From Chrysopilus asiliformis (taxonomy: Eukaryota; Arthropoda; Insecta; Diptera; Rhagionidae): a stretch of 64,000 nucleotides of DNA. This document shows, piece by piece, positions 56,901-61,735 of the stretch (position 1 is the stretch's first letter; each line of letters begins with the position of its first letter). The DNA lies in contig OZ035961.1 of assembly GCA_964034945.1 (NCBI GenBank), positions 65,508,031 to 65,572,030 on the forward strand. Direction: 5' to 3'. Both the position numbers and the translations under genes were made by a program. A model generated the notes under the pieces. It ran no database searches, was not told where the DNA came from, and saw only the letters and a list, made by a program, of their open reading frames with translations.

Positions 56901-59900
56901 TTGTCGACTAATTTGAGAATAGATGGCAATGTGAGCGGCGGAGCAAGGGGATGTTTTGTTTTGATTTGTCAAATGTCATTTGATTTCACGTGAGATAATT
57001 TGTTTGTGTTGCTATTAATTTACCAGCGAATATGGAAAAACAGTATTTTTCCTGTGTGGTGACAGAATTTGGAAATAATACATGGACGGCATCAAATTTA
57101 ACATTTTTGAAATTTCCAGATTCTGAAACCAGGTAAGAAAACATTTTTTTCTTTATGCTTGCTGAATGCAATTTCCAACTACTTTAAACGTGTCGAATGG
57201 ATGTTTGGAATCGACCAGAAAGAGATTACCAAAATCAACAACATTAGGTCTTTTCGGTTTTGCAAGGAGCACTTTCAGCCCGAAAACATTCATCCCACTG
57301 GACGCTTGTGTAAGACGGCTGTTCCTTCAACTTTCAACAATAAACAAACTAGAAATGTCAAATTCATGACATTGCCACATGACCCTTTAGTATAAACTCA
57401 GTAAAAAGGCGCGAGTTGCAAGTGAACAGTCAAATGTAAACACAATGAAAATAAAAAAAATCAAAATCAAAGTCTTTTTGAAACTCATGTTTCCTAAAAA
57501 TTGATATTTGGTGAACGGCGGCTTATCACAGGAAATTATTTATTTGTCAGTGAAATTTCTTCGCCAATTCAAAATATTTGGCTAGAAATTTTTTTCGAAC
57601 ATTTTTGTCAAAGGAATGTTTTGAAATACGCTGTTCCCACGAAACAGTTTTTGGCAGGTCATGGAAATAAGCAAAATTGCAGAAAATTATAGGAAATCTC
57701 TTTTCCTAAAGAGTTTTACACATCCATTTTTTGTTGTTAGATGTTAAAAGTTCTATTGCAATTGAATTTCTATTTTTTTCCAGAACAACTATTTTCAACC
57801 ATTTATAAGAGCGCGTTGTGGGAAAACCATTACAGTAAAAGTTTTCCTCAATGTTAATAATATTTTCCTTTATTATTTACGGAGATTGTTTAAGCCTACA
57901 TTTTCAAATATTTCTATTATTTTTAATGACATAAAAATTGTTTTTAATAGATAGAACCGCAATTGGTTTTCTTTTACGGTAAACTTTGAATAAATGTTGT
58001 AAGTCTACTTACGATATTCTTGCTTGTAGAAATACGAATTTTGTCAACAAATTACAAATGTTAAAGTTAAATAACTTTATTAAACGCTATGATACCGTTA
58101 TAAAAAATTTTTGTATGTGTATTTTTATCTGGAGATTCTCGTAGTGTCAATAATTAAAAAATGTCGTAAGTCGAGTTATGATAGCACGTAGGCGTCGATT
58201 TGAACTTTACATACCATTTGTAATTTTAAAATACAATTCTATGAATGTTTTAATTAATATTTGAACTTCAAACTTTTTGGTTTTTTCAGTCCAAACAAAT
58301 TTTTTCAACTCCACCATATGATACGAACCCCCTCTTCTGCTATCTCCCAAACTACTGAATGGATTTTGATACGATTTCTAATGTTGGGCAGATCGTCTGT
58401 CAGGAAAAAGTTTCGCTGAAACTATTCCCTCCCGATTTATACGAGCCCCCTTTTGATTTGACACACTGATTTTGAGGAAATCGCAAACAACTTTTTCATT
58501 TGTTTGGGAGAGGGGGCATACATAGTGCGATTTCGTCATAATATGCATAGTCGCGAGGAGGAAATGAAACTTTAGATGTATTTATTATGTGCAATTTTGG
58601 CAAAAGGACGCCTGGTGTCCATCATTTTGAAATGCTTTACGCTTTATATAACGTATGGCACTCGCGGAGCCAACACGAATCTAACGACACTTCGTTTATA
58701 AAAATCGGCCAAACCGATTAGGCTACACGAGGTAATAAAGTCCAGACATACATACATCATAAACACATTAACCTCCTTTTTTGAAGTCAGATAAAAACAG
58801 CGGTTAGGGTTTTTATATATTTAATCCGCTTTTTATATATTTGTCACTCTTACGCAACATTTAATTGTAAATGGAAACAATATCATAAAGCTTTATTTTT
58901 GCAAATAAACAATGCAACGATTTATACCAAAATCACAAAAAATTTTCTACAACATTTTTGCCGATTTAAGGAAAAATGACCTTAACTGTATTTTTGTATT
59001 CCTTTTTCATCTTTTACTTATTTTTTATTAAACTTACGGTTTTCTCAATATCATTCGCAAAGTAGCATCTGGCCCACGGTGGAGTAAAGTACTTAAAGCC
59101 TCCCTAAGATGATCGTTAGCCGCACTTATTTCATCAGCCTGAGGTGGTCCACCACTTGTTCCGTCTTCATCAACACGAAACCGATATAGAAAGCATTTGT
59201 CTTTAAAGGGCTGTTCCTTATTGACTGCAACAAATATATTGGATCCCAGCAATAGCAGAATAAAAATATATACATAAACAATTTATATTATATCTATGTA
59301 TTCGTTAATATATACCGTGTGCTACAACTCCTTCTTCAAGGAGCGCTTGCCACATTCCAGCGCCTTGGGCCCTAGTATGGACTATGGGAGATAAGTTTAG
59401 CAGCCAGTCAACGAGCTCTGTTCCTGGAGCACATTTTCTAATTAATTTTCCTGACACCTTTTTGATGGTAGAAATTCGTTTAACATTTCGTCCAACAATT
59501 TCGGGGACGTAATACATATATACGGATAAAATATATGTATATGTGGTGGTAGAAAACATAAGCCAAGCATGATAGCAGCAGATATGAAAGAATAAATAAT
59601 TACGATCATTTACTAACTGAAAACGGACCAGTTTCTAAGTTTTTAACTGAACAGCACATTGATAGGTTGTTAACAGAAATTGGAATAGACCGGTCGGAAT
59701 GGATGGAATTGTTGTAAAATTGTTTTACGATTACCTTTCTGTCTTTCAGGCAACTGGAATTGTCTGCTAGTAAAAGTGCTCTCAATGCCCATCCCATACG
59801 ATTCATAGCAGGGCTGGGTGCCTGTTATATGAAGAAGCCAAAACAAAAATACAATTATAACGGCAATTTAAATTGGAATAATAATGTCTACCGACCTCTG

Positions 59901-59987
59901 TAATTGGGAGCGCTGGGTTGGGATGATCCGGACTCAAAGGCCGACGAGTTGGTGATGGAGGTCCTGGTGAAATGCCTGTACCAAAAT
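23775..59987 (-). CDS. Epac: Epac orthologue (cAMP-activated Rap exchange factor), 15 exons, 5' partial
   Basis: Join on the minus strand, in transcript order: 59987-59896, 59821-59735, 59457-59316, 59224-59038, 48599-48454, 42160-42016, 38480-38307, 35610-35449, 33521-33371, 32558-32351, 32293-32040, 31966-31796, 31150-31017, 30953-30604, 23902-23775. The total is 2,531 nt; the phases fit at every junction and give 842 residues and a stop. Domain order is DEP, cyclic-nucleotide-binding domain, REM, Ras-association, CDC25-type GEF, C-terminal helix region. This is the order of vertebrate RAPGEF3/4. Known role of the family: cAMP binding to the CNB domain relieves autoinhibition, so the GEF domain loads GTP on Rap1/Rap2. 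The first exon seen begins inside a codon, so at least one more exon lies upstream, outside the window or unseen. Introns hold most of the repeats here. Exon assignment is mine by homology and splice signals. Confidence 0.93.
24062..24342. mobile_element. TIR element (CACGGCATA ends)
   Basis: Ends CACGGCATACAGACAACCAA and complement of CACGGCATAGAGACAACCAA, then GGTATGCTGTAAAC on both arms, about 34 bp. Inserted in the element at 24013-25282, as comparison with the uninterrupted copy at 55930 shows. No clear target duplication. Confidence 0.75.
24810..25054. mobile_element. TIR MITE, copy 2 (245 bp)
   Basis: Same family as 14509-14755: GAGGCGTTAAAAGCTAGAGT ends, flanked by AATT (24806-24809, 25055-25058). 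The two copies differ at only a few positions. Confidence 0.85.
25283..26044. other. Intronic DNA without recognised gene
   Basis: Some stretches (25730-25930) resemble part of the interior of the foldback element at 46596-47136 (TGTGTGTGTGCTTTGCTC-like words). No coding signal can be supported. Confidence 0.4.
26117..27742. mobile_element. hAT-type element (CAGTGGTTCCCAAA ends)
   Basis: Ends CAGTGGTTCCCAAAGTGG and complement of CAGTGGTTCCCAAACTC; 8-bp duplication CACTAGAC (26109-26116, 27743-27750). GGGGGTCC-rich subterminal DNA, plus a tandem pair of TCCGTGGGCAAGTTTTGACT at about 27650-27715. No transposase seen. Confidence 0.85.
26648..27549 (+). mobile_element. Possible LTR remnant with promoter-like end
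   Basis: From TGTAACGGTCCACGGG to CAATAAATACTTCTTCAACA. The right part has ATATAAAAGG (TATA-like, about 27501) followed by AATAAA (about 27532), the order seen in LTRs. The middle (26930-27260) resembles HINE-B DNA in plus orientation (GAAATCCGTTAACCGGAAGT), so it would be a later insertion. No target duplication; low certainty. Confidence 0.35.
28101..28307 (+). CDS. Small two-exon open frame of unknown nature
   Basis: ATG GCG GAA at 28101, exon 1 to 28124, donor GAG/GTAAAT, acceptor TTAACTTTTAG, exon 2 at 28182-28307 with TGA. The product is 49 residues: MAENEEFE, then [20 protein letters not shown] and [20 protein letters not shown]. Acidic start, helical body. It lies in a segment inserted in the Harbinger copy. 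I do not recognise it; a truncated transposon accessory ORF is possible. Confidence 0.35.
28540..28915 (-). pseudogene. Non-LTR retrotransposon, reverse transcriptase C-terminal fragment
   Basis: The minus strand reads [70 protein letters not shown] and then (frame change) [11 protein letters not shown]. This is the C-terminal end of RT in non-LTR elements of the group with FxYLGS ... LLYGSETW ... FERKxLRxIxG ... YNDExYE. Several stops; it ends at the Harbinger copy. Confidence 0.8.
29390..29735 (-). repeat. Helentron-like repeat related to HINE-B (GTCT microsatellite)
   Basis: On the minus strand: TTTGTACTTTCC, stem CCTCTGCTATAGAGG, TAAAGTGCTGTATTCATGA, a TCGA-containing segment, then GTCTATCGG/GTCTGTCTG and CTAGCAACTTGAAATTTTT. 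The layout equals the 5' part of HINE-B. Extent to the left uncertain. Confidence 0.5.
29854..30345. mobile_element. TIR element (GGAATAAACGCTCACGC ends)
   Basis: Ends GGAATAAACGCTCACGCATG and its exact complement, then CCCTACAACAT on both arms, about 35 bp or more. Inside is no recognised protein. Target duplication not clear. Confidence 0.75.
30604..30953 (-). CDS. Epac: Epac exon: GEF catalytic core
   Basis: Acceptor GCTTATTTAG, donor TTGG/GTAAGA. Encodes [65 protein letters not shown] and [13 protein letters not shown]. It includes the RasGEF signature PFxPLLxKDMTFxHEGN and the catalytic hairpin region. Confidence 0.97.
31017..31150 (-). CDS. Epac: Epac exon: GEF domain
   Basis: Acceptor TTAATATAG, donor TA/GTAAGG. 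Encodes [40 protein letters not shown] and KLAA, the helical core with the conserved FNE and KRV-FIK motifs. Confidence 0.95.
31796..31966 (-). CDS. Epac: Epac exon: start of CDC25-type GEF domain
   Basis: Acceptor TTTTCTAAG, donor AAAG/GTTAGT. Encodes [34 protein letters not shown] and [17 protein letters not shown], matching the beginning of the Rap GEF catalytic domain. Confidence 0.95.
32040..32293 (-). CDS. Epac: Epac exon: Ras-association domain
   Basis: Acceptor TTCTCCATAG, donor TTG/GTAAAT. Encodes [50 protein letters not shown] and [22 protein letters not shown] domains bind Ras-GTP and recruit Epac2 to membranes. Confidence 0.95.
32351..32558 (-). CDS. Epac: Epac exon: REM end and linker to RA domain
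   Basis: Acceptor ATCTATTTGCAG, donor A/GTATGT. Encodes [20 protein letters not shown], then a linker with [10 protein letters not shown] and [10 protein letters not shown], matching the position of the linker before GSDEVLF in vertebrate Epac2. Confidence 0.92.
33371..33521 (-). CDS. Epac: Epac exon: REM domain, second part
   Basis: Starts with T TTT CAT AGT after the AT-AC intron. Encodes [40 protein letters not shown] and [10 protein letters not shown]. Donor GAG/GTAATC. Confidence 0.9.
33745..33800 (+). other. Exon-like segment on the strand opposite to Epac
   Basis: TTTCTTATTCACAG precedes and GTAATG follows a 56-nt segment that is open in one frame ([18 protein letters not shown]). 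It lies in the Epac AT-AC intron. The protein is not recognised. It could be a chance match or an exon of an opposite-strand gene. Confidence 0.25.
34096..35090 (-). repeat. Diverged HINE-B-like DNA, split by a MITE
   Basis: ACAAAATCTACG near 34110 and ATATCTCGATAACGG, GTAAAAGATAACGG and AATGCCATTCTCATTAATTC at 34867-35055 align in order with HINE-B at 52050-52390. The left and right parts are separated by the MITE at 34385-34743. Confidence 0.5.
34385..34743. mobile_element. TIR MITE with GTTGCGTTTTTTTAATG ends, copy 1
   Basis: Ends GTTGCGTTTTTTTAATGTTC and complement; near the left end a second inverted TTTTTTTAATGTTC makes a small hairpin. An inverted copy at 47509-47900 is flanked by TA, which suggests a Tc1/mariner-type target; here the flanks are AA and TA. 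Confidence 0.7.
35449..35610 (-). CDS. Epac: Epac exon: REM domain, first part; ends at AT-AC intron
   Basis: Acceptor TTACTTTCAG. Encodes [40 protein letters not shown] and [13 protein letters not shown]. No GT donor keeps phase. Ending at AAT TA/ATATCCTTT does, and ATATCCTTT is the consensus 5' splice site of U12-type AT-AC introns. Confidence 0.85.
36511..37492. mobile_element. Foldback element with long diverged arms
   Basis: AACATTGCCGAGCAATGTATATG at the left, complement of AACATTGCCGAACAATGTATATG at the right, and further inside AAAAGGACTCAA and ATCATAAATA on both arms. It behaves as a palindrome with arms of about 200 bp or more. A HINE-A copy starts exactly at its right end. Confidence 0.65.
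37493..37995 (+). mobile_element. HINE-A copy
   Basis: Plus-strand copy from TATACCCGTATGGTGAAACC to GTTATGTTTT. GTCY tract at 37625-37648. The ACCCGTATGGTGA-complement before the 3' hairpin is deleted in this copy (GTTCGCCAGATTGGC). Confidence 0.8.
38307..38480 (-). CDS. Epac: Epac exon: CNB lid and hinge helix
   Basis: Acceptor AATTATAG, donor AA/GTATGT. Encodes [40 protein letters not shown] and DVLVLERV. This is the end of the CNB domain and the hinge toward the catalytic half. Confidence 0.95.
38700..40226 (+). pseudogene. Penelope-like element reverse transcriptase, in an Epac intron
   Basis: Three adjoining frames make one RT: 38700-39051 and 39112-39618 in one frame (separated only by a stop at 39049-39051), then 39609-40226 after a one-base change in an A-run at 39604-39611. 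Motifs are [16 protein letters not shown] then [23 protein letters not shown] (catalytic Asp), [29 protein letters not shown] (YVDD catalytic pair) and [12 protein letters not shown] RTs use target-primed synthesis and usually end in a GIY-YIG endonuclease; none follows here. Only one stop and one indel are seen in about 1.5 kb, so this is a fairly young copy. Antisense to Epac. Confidence 0.9.
40227..40996. other. Intronic DNA after the Penelope-like element
   Basis: No GIY-YIG motif or other gene is visible. May include the 3' UTR of the Penelope-like element. Confidence 0.4.
40997..41140 (+). pseudogene. PIF/Harbinger transposase fragment (DDE region)
   Basis: One plus-strand frame reads [40 protein letters not shown] and KPLVRPVIL. 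It matches the Harbinger transposase segment around the first catalytic Asp (usually IGCIDGTHIxIxAPP); here the Asp is Asn. Cut off by a T-run at 41147. Confidence 0.8.
41598..41724. mobile_element. 127-bp Harbinger-type MITE, copy 2
   Basis: Inverted relative of 20385-20512: GTGCCGTTTGCACC and GCGCAAACGGGCC ends, flanked by TTA (41595-41597, 41725-41727). Confidence 0.65.
42016..42160 (-). CDS. Epac: Epac exon: CNB domain with phosphate-binding cassette
   Basis: Acceptor TTTGTTTAG, donor AG/GTAAAG. Encodes [20 protein letters not shown] and then [16 protein letters not shown]. The FGKLALxNDAPR cassette with K at the third position (not E as in PKA) is characteristic of Epac. Confidence 0.97.
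42335..43033. mobile_element. Harbinger-type element (AGCGGCCCC ends), copy 2, interrupted
   Basis: Left TTA at 42332-42334, left end AGCGGCCCCTACACGTTCAA. Interrupted by a TIR MITE at 42358-42612. The right TIR is lost after CACTGCAAG near 43033, where a twice-repeated 18-bp motif ACATAGATTAGAGAGTTA begins. Confidence 0.7.
42358..42612. mobile_element. TIR MITE (AAAGCTCGATCCAGAC ends)
   Basis: Ends AAAGCTCGATCCAGACTACA and exact complement, then CGATGTACGGGGTACGAG on both arms, about 38 bp. It interrupts TCAATCT/ACAGTCAAT of the surrounding Harbinger copy. Only TA-like flanks can be seen as target. Confidence 0.8.
43083..43564. mobile_element. Harbinger-type element (AGCGGTCCC ends), intact copy
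   Basis: 482 bp, TTA duplications at 43080-43082 and 43565-43567. Ends AGCGGTCCCTACACATTCAA and complement of AAGCGGCCCCTACACGTTC. No interruption, so it is the reference for the copies at 26048 and 42335. Opposite orientation to both. Confidence 0.85.
43618..43979. mobile_element. 362-bp TIR element with 10-bp target duplication
   Basis: Ends ACAGATATCCTACTACTAGA and complement of ATAGATATCCTACTACTAGA, 22 bp. Flanked by GAGTACATTC (43608-43617 and 43980-43989). A duplication of 9-10 bp is typical of Mutator-like elements; assignment is inference. Confidence 0.75.
44178..44253. repeat. Two tandem 38-bp units
   Basis: GTTATATTAATTTTTACTCG-A/G-AAGATATATTTAAATG twice in a row with one or two differences. 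Simple local duplication in the intron. Confidence 0.75.
45031..45605. mobile_element. Harbinger-type element (AGGTGGGTTTAGAAAC ends), nested
   Basis: Ends AGGTGGGTTTAGAAACACGA and complement, followed by GCATTTTCATTTTTACTGGC on both arms, about 48 bp. TTA duplications at 45028-45030 and 45606-45608. Confidence 0.85.
45840..46309 (-). pseudogene. Harbinger transposase N-terminal fragment, split by a MITE
   Basis: Start codon at 46309 (ATG GAC CGC GAT), then the MITE 46063-46297, then [40 protein letters not shown] and [20 protein letters not shown] with QHF. The motif YFEVxxPxYxxExFxxHF is the N-terminal region of PIF/Harbinger transposases. A frame change follows at QHF, near 45852. Confidence 0.7.
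46063..46297. mobile_element. 235-bp TIR MITE with 9-bp target duplication
   Basis: Ends CATGGCCGAATTATACAAGG and exact complement, 26 bp. Flanked by ATCGCGGTC (46054-46062 and 46298-46306). A 9-bp duplication suggests a Mutator-like origin. Inserted in the first codons of the transposase fragment. Confidence 0.85.
46596..47136. mobile_element. Foldback element with about 190-bp arms
   Basis: GTGCCTATTGGGTTCAAAAC at the left, complement of GTGTCTATTGGGTTCAAAAC at the right. TTAAGTTACGATTGATTTTG, CTTACTTAACCATTCG and GGCGATGCGCCACG are shared further inside. The left arm has an extra 46-bp hairpin (46689-46734) absent from the right arm. Confidence 0.8.
47509..47900. mobile_element. TIR MITE with GTTGCGTTTTTTTAATG ends, copy 2
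   Basis: Inverted copy of 34385-34743, flanked by TA on both sides. Shares TCCATACAAAATCCTGCACC and GCGCTTGGAACAAAGGG with copy 1. Confidence 0.75.
47985..48120 (-). repeat. hAT-like terminal fragment
   Basis: The minus strand reads CACAGGCGTAACTACCTATA, then GCGAAG, and ends in GGGCGCAGTGTTAAAGGGCG. Such GGGCGC words and a CAGGCGTAACTA start occur in arthropod hAT ends. No duplication is identifiable. Confidence 0.35.
48197..48417. mobile_element. 221-bp foldback MITE (Harbinger-type target)
   Basis: Ends GGGCCTTACCAATGACCCGT and complement, arms about 77 bp, flanked by TAA (48194-48196 and 48418-48420). It ends only 34 bp from an Epac exon (48454), on the donor side. Confidence 0.85.
48454..48599 (-). 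CDS. Epac: Epac exon: start of cyclic-nucleotide-binding domain
   Basis: Acceptor ATTTTATAG, donor T/GTAAGT. Encodes [40 protein letters not shown] and HAQAGTI, the N-terminal helices of the CNB domain. The intron upstream spans about 10.4 kb of repeats. Confidence 0.95.
48912..49240 (+). repeat. tRNA-related SINE-like module, copy 3
   Basis: Close match to the copies at 3526 and 5231 with CAGCGCAGTGAGTTAG and CCGGTTCAATTC, followed by a (TTCTTTTTTTTT)n tail at 49215-49310. Confidence 0.5.
49342..49690 (-). repeat. GC-rich hairpin-cluster module, copy 2 (inverted)
   Basis: Reverse complement of 5540-5936: ACTAGGGGCTGCGCCC at the left, GAACCGCTTCGCGGTTC, GGCCTTCGGCC several times, then the leader with GGGAAATTTTTTTAGAG and GGGGAAAGACAATATTG. 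Confidence 0.75.
49691..50219. other. Intronic DNA without recognised gene
   Basis: AT-rich; I see no conserved coding or repeat signature. Confidence 0.4.
50220..51012. mobile_element. Foldback element split by HINE-A
   Basis: Left arm AAAAAGCTTTTATTAAAAAA, GAATGCACTA, [HINE-A], AAAAAGAAAAAAATAATTTT, CTGGGCGCTGTGGATCAC, AAATATAAAAGC. The right arm is its inverted copy without interruption. The uninterrupted arm shows the empty target. Confidence 0.8.
50260..50818 (-). mobile_element. HINE-A copy, full length, with known empty site
   Basis: Minus-strand copy from CGGGTATA (50811-50818) to AACATAAC (50260). GTCY tract at 50637-50690. Inserted in an A-run of the foldback arm; comparison with the other arm (GAATGCACTAAAAAGAAA) shows no target duplication. 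Confidence 0.85.
51060..51365 (+). repeat. Fragment with CAGA microsatellite and block shared with the 1.1-kb repeat
   Basis: CAGCGACCCCAAAAACCCCC and ATCCTTACAGGACCTTCCGT are reverse complements of parts of 4115-5240. AAATTTCAAGTCAATCGGAC and ACAGACAGACAGACAC recall the CAGA tract layout of the HINE families. Confidence 0.5.
51366..52017. other. Intronic DNA without recognised gene
   Basis: AT-rich with no repeat or coding signature that I can support. Confidence 0.4.
52018..52889 (-). mobile_element. HINE-B copy, full length with short CAGT/CTGT tract
   Basis: Minus-strand element. 5' end near 52889 (TACTTTCTTCTACGAAGTA, an imperfect hairpin), GTATTCATGAAAAATTTCGA, a short octamer-like tract at 52742-52769, then GAGCTGGCGCCATGAAATTT, CCGTTAACCGGAAGTATCC, CAATAACGGTAAAAGATAAC-complement, and the 3' end CACAACTGATATTTTC near 52018. 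The layout (5' hairpin, GTCT-type microsatellite, non-coding body) parallels HINE-A. Confidence 0.65.
52911..53880 (+). repeat. 1.1-kb repeat block, copy 2
   Basis: Paralogue of 4115-5240, same orientation, with one instead of three units of the 90-bp tandem piece. Confidence 0.7.
54117..54613 (+). mobile_element. HINE-A copy with reduced microsatellite
   Basis: Plus-strand copy from TATACCCGTATGGTGAAACC; the GTCY tract is only GTCCGTCTGT (54249-54258). 3' hairpin ATTGCCAGACTGGCAAT, terminus GTTATA instead of GTTATG. Confidence 0.8.
54620..54850 (+). repeat. Fragment with GTCT/GTCG microsatellite
   Basis: GTTTGTCCATCTGTCTGTATGTCGGTCGG, then GGCATCACGCAAAAGCGGCG and TTTGATCAAACTTTGCACA. This order (GTCY tract, then a CGGCC-type segment and an A/T body) is the general layout of Helentron-type repeats, but the ends are not visible. 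Confidence 0.4.
55388..55527 (+). repeat. Leader part of the GC-rich module, copy 3
   Basis: AACATTTCCCACAATATTGT to AAATTTCCCTTTTTTGGG, matching the leader of 5540-5936 and 49342-49690, without the GC hairpins. Confidence 0.65.
55930..56515. mobile_element. TIR element (ACACTCTCGAAAA ends), copy 2, with tRNA-derived segment
   Basis: Ends ACACTCTCGAAAAAATGG and GGATTTTTTCGAGAGTGT. Uninterrupted relative of 24013-25282. Contains on the minus strand a tRNA-like segment (56212-56292). Target duplication unclear. Confidence 0.65.
56212..56292 (-). pseudogene. tRNA-derived segment (not a functional tRNA)
   Basis: On the minus strand: CAGCCTATTGGGAAGGC (box A-like, D-arm), then GTTTACAATTCGAGAGGTCC, CCGTGTTCGAGTCCCGG (box B/T-arm) and CAGAGACA. 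The 5' acceptor strand does not pair with the 3' end, so this is a tRNA-related SINE-like piece rather than a tRNA gene. Confidence 0.5.
57032..57395 (+). pseudogene. THAP-domain fragment
   Basis: Exon-like start [16 protein letters not shown] then [12 protein letters not shown] (57032-57131) is followed by GTAAGA. A second frame (about 57182-57395) has [30 protein letters not shown] and [11 protein letters not shown]. This is the THAP zinc-finger pattern (C ... FP ... W ... CxxHF ... AVPxxF), found in P-element-like transposases and in host DNA-binding proteins. The second zinc Cys (usually CxxxC) is absent and no AG acceptor lies between the parts, so the copy looks defective. It ends at a stop soon after the domain. 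Confidence 0.6.
57396..59037. other. Intronic DNA without recognised gene
   Basis: AT-rich Epac intron sequence. Short frames show no resemblance to known proteins. Confidence 0.45.
59038..59224 (-). CDS. Epac: Epac exon: DEP domain end and linker
   Basis: Acceptor TTTGTTGCAG. Encodes [16 protein letters not shown], an acidic linker, and then [16 protein letters not shown], which matches MGPDAHMRMILRKP of vertebrate Epac2. Donor ACC/GTAAGT. Confidence 0.93.
59316..59457 (-). CDS. Epac: Epac exon: DEP domain, first part
   Basis: Starts after a purine-rich AAAAAG acceptor (VSGKLIRK) and contains [32 protein letters not shown] and GVVAH. DEP domains target Epac to membranes through phosphatidic acid. 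Donor CACG/GTATAT. Confidence 0.9.
59735..59821 (-). CDS. Epac: Epac exon: pre-DEP helix
   Basis: Acceptor ATATAACAG, donor AAAG/GTAATC. 29 codons: [20 protein letters not shown] and NSSCLKDRK. The ending DRK matches the same position (RDRK) before the DEP domain of vertebrate Epac proteins. Confidence 0.85.
59896..59987 (-). CDS. Epac: Epac exon (first seen): proline-rich linker
   Basis: Acceptor TTTTTTTTAG before 59987. Encodes [19 protein letters not shown] and [11 protein letters not shown], a proline-rich segment upstream of DEP. The donor must fall after ITE to keep phase; the sequence there is GAG/GTCGGTAGAC, a weak donor, so this end is the least certain of the gene. Confidence 0.7.
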
Positions 59988-60477
59988 CTAAAAAAAAGTT
60001 TTTTTTTATTAAAAACACCAGAATTTTCCTTATTCAATTAAAATCACAAAATTTTATGAGATCGCGCAAAACTTAATCAATATTTAAGCACCTTACTTGA
60101 ACCTTTCTGTAAAATCGAAAATAACCATTTACCTTGAAAGGTACGCTAAGGTATTTCAAATTTCTTGTTCCATTGTTAAAACTTTTGAATAGACTTATGA
60201 GCTTTAATAGATTTTCTGAATTTATTAGCAACAGGACTACGGAACAATTATTTGTTTGAAACATTGGAAAAAATGCGTCATAATCGAAGTTTTTTGATAT
60301 GACAAAATATTATTGAATATTAAGAATTTAGTGAGATCTAGCAATGGGCATCTAACAAAATGCCCTTTGACAGGAATGAAAACAAACCTTTTATTAATAT
60401 TATATAACATTATAGAAATAATACTACGTAAAAAAAAAAAAACAAAAATGTGATAACACAACCAAAGTTATTTCATT

Positions 60478-61613
60478 TTTACTTTCTTATACGAAGTATA
60501 ATAAATTCTTGTATTCATGAAAAATTTCGACCTCTTGAGCACTCTCGAGTCATACGAGAAGAATGTCTTTCTGTCAGCCAGTCTGTCAGTCTGTCAGTCT
60601 GTCAGTCTGTCAGTCTGTCAGTCTGTCAGTCTGTCAGTCTGTCAGTCTGTCAGTCTGTCAGTCTGTCAGTCTGTCAGTCTGTCAGTCTGTCAGTCTGTCA
60701 GTCTGTCAGTCTGTCAGTCTGTCAGTCTGTCAGTCTGTCAGTCTGTCAGTCTGTCAGTCTGTCAGTCTGTCAGTCTGTCAGTCTGTCAGTCTGTCAGTCT
60801 GTCAGTCTGTCAGTCTGTCAGTCTGTCAGTCTGTCAGTCTGTCAGTCTGTCAGTCTGTCAGTCTGTCAGTCTGTCAGTCTGTCAGTCTGTCAGTCTGTCA
60901 GTCTGTCAGTCTGTCAGTCTGTCAGTCTGTCAGTCTGTCAGTCTGTCAGTCTGTCAGTCTGTCAGTCTGTCAGTCTGTCAGTCTGTCAGTCTGTCAGTCT
61001 GTCAGTCTGTCAGTCTGTCAGTCTGTCAGTCTGTCAGTCTGTCAGTCTGTCAGTCTGTCAGTCTGTCAGTCTGTCAGTCTGTCAGTCTGTCAGTCTGTCA
61101 GTCTGTCAGTCTGTCAGTCTGTCAGTCTGTCAGTCTGTCAGTCTGTCAGTCTGTCAGTCTGTCAGTCTGTCAGTCTGTCAGTCTGTCAGTCTGTCAGTCT
61201 GTCAGTCTGTCAGTCTGTCAGTCTGTCAGTCTGTCAGTCTGTCAGTCTGTCAGTCTGTCAGTCTGTCAGTCTGTCAGTCTGTCAGTCTGTCAGTCTGTCA
61301 GTCTGTCAGTCTGTCAGTCTGTCAGTCTGTCAGCCTGTCAGTCTGTCAGTCTGTCAGTCTGTCAGTCTGTCAGTCTGTCAGTCTGTCAGTCTGTCAGTCT
61401 GTCAGTCTGTCAGTCTGTCAGTCTGTCAGTCTGTCAGTCTGTCAGTCTGTCAGTCTGTCAGTCTGTCAGTCTGTCAGTCTGTCAGTCTGTCAGTCTGTCA
61501 GTCTGTCAGTCTGTCAGTCTGTCAGTCTGTCAGTCTGTCAGTCTGTCAGTCTGTCAGTCTGTCAGTCTGTCAGTCTGTCAGTCTGTCAGTCTGTCAGTCT
61601 GTCAGTCTGTCTT
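60478..61613 (+). mobile_element. HINE-B 5' part with expanded octamer array
   Basis: Starts ACTTTCTTATACGAAGTATA and TTGTATTCATGAAAAATTTC as HINE-B does, then passes into the array at 60571. After the array the expected HINE-B body (ACAAGATTTCTCAAAAAC) does not follow, so the copy is truncated there. Confidence 0.7.
60571..61611 (+). repeat. (CAGTCTGT)n array, about 130 units
   Basis: About 1,041 bp of a pure 8-bp unit. Exceptions: CAGCCAGT at the start and one CAGCCTGT at about 61332. Because 8 is not a multiple of 3 and the unit has no stop, all three forward frames stay open and give a repeating octapeptide of S, V, C, Q and L. That is an arithmetic effect, not a gene. Confidence 0.97.
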
Positions 61614-61735
61614 GAATGACATATAGCTGAAGATTTACCCGAAGTCCTATCTTAATTCAGTGTAAAACAGTTAATACTTGATGTACTTCGGAATAAAGGT
61701 TTAGCTTATAATGACATTGAAGGGAAATGACAATC

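Noticed and set aside
60571..61611. Regular repeat array as a possible CRISPR
   Set aside because: There are no spacers; the units are 8 bp in direct tandem in a eukaryotic repeat.
60450..61626. Three overlapping forward frames of 350-389 codons with an octapeptide of S, V, C, Q and L
   Set aside because: They are the translation of a pure 8-bp array, which keeps all three frames open. There is no codon or sequence diversity, so it is not a protein-coding gene.
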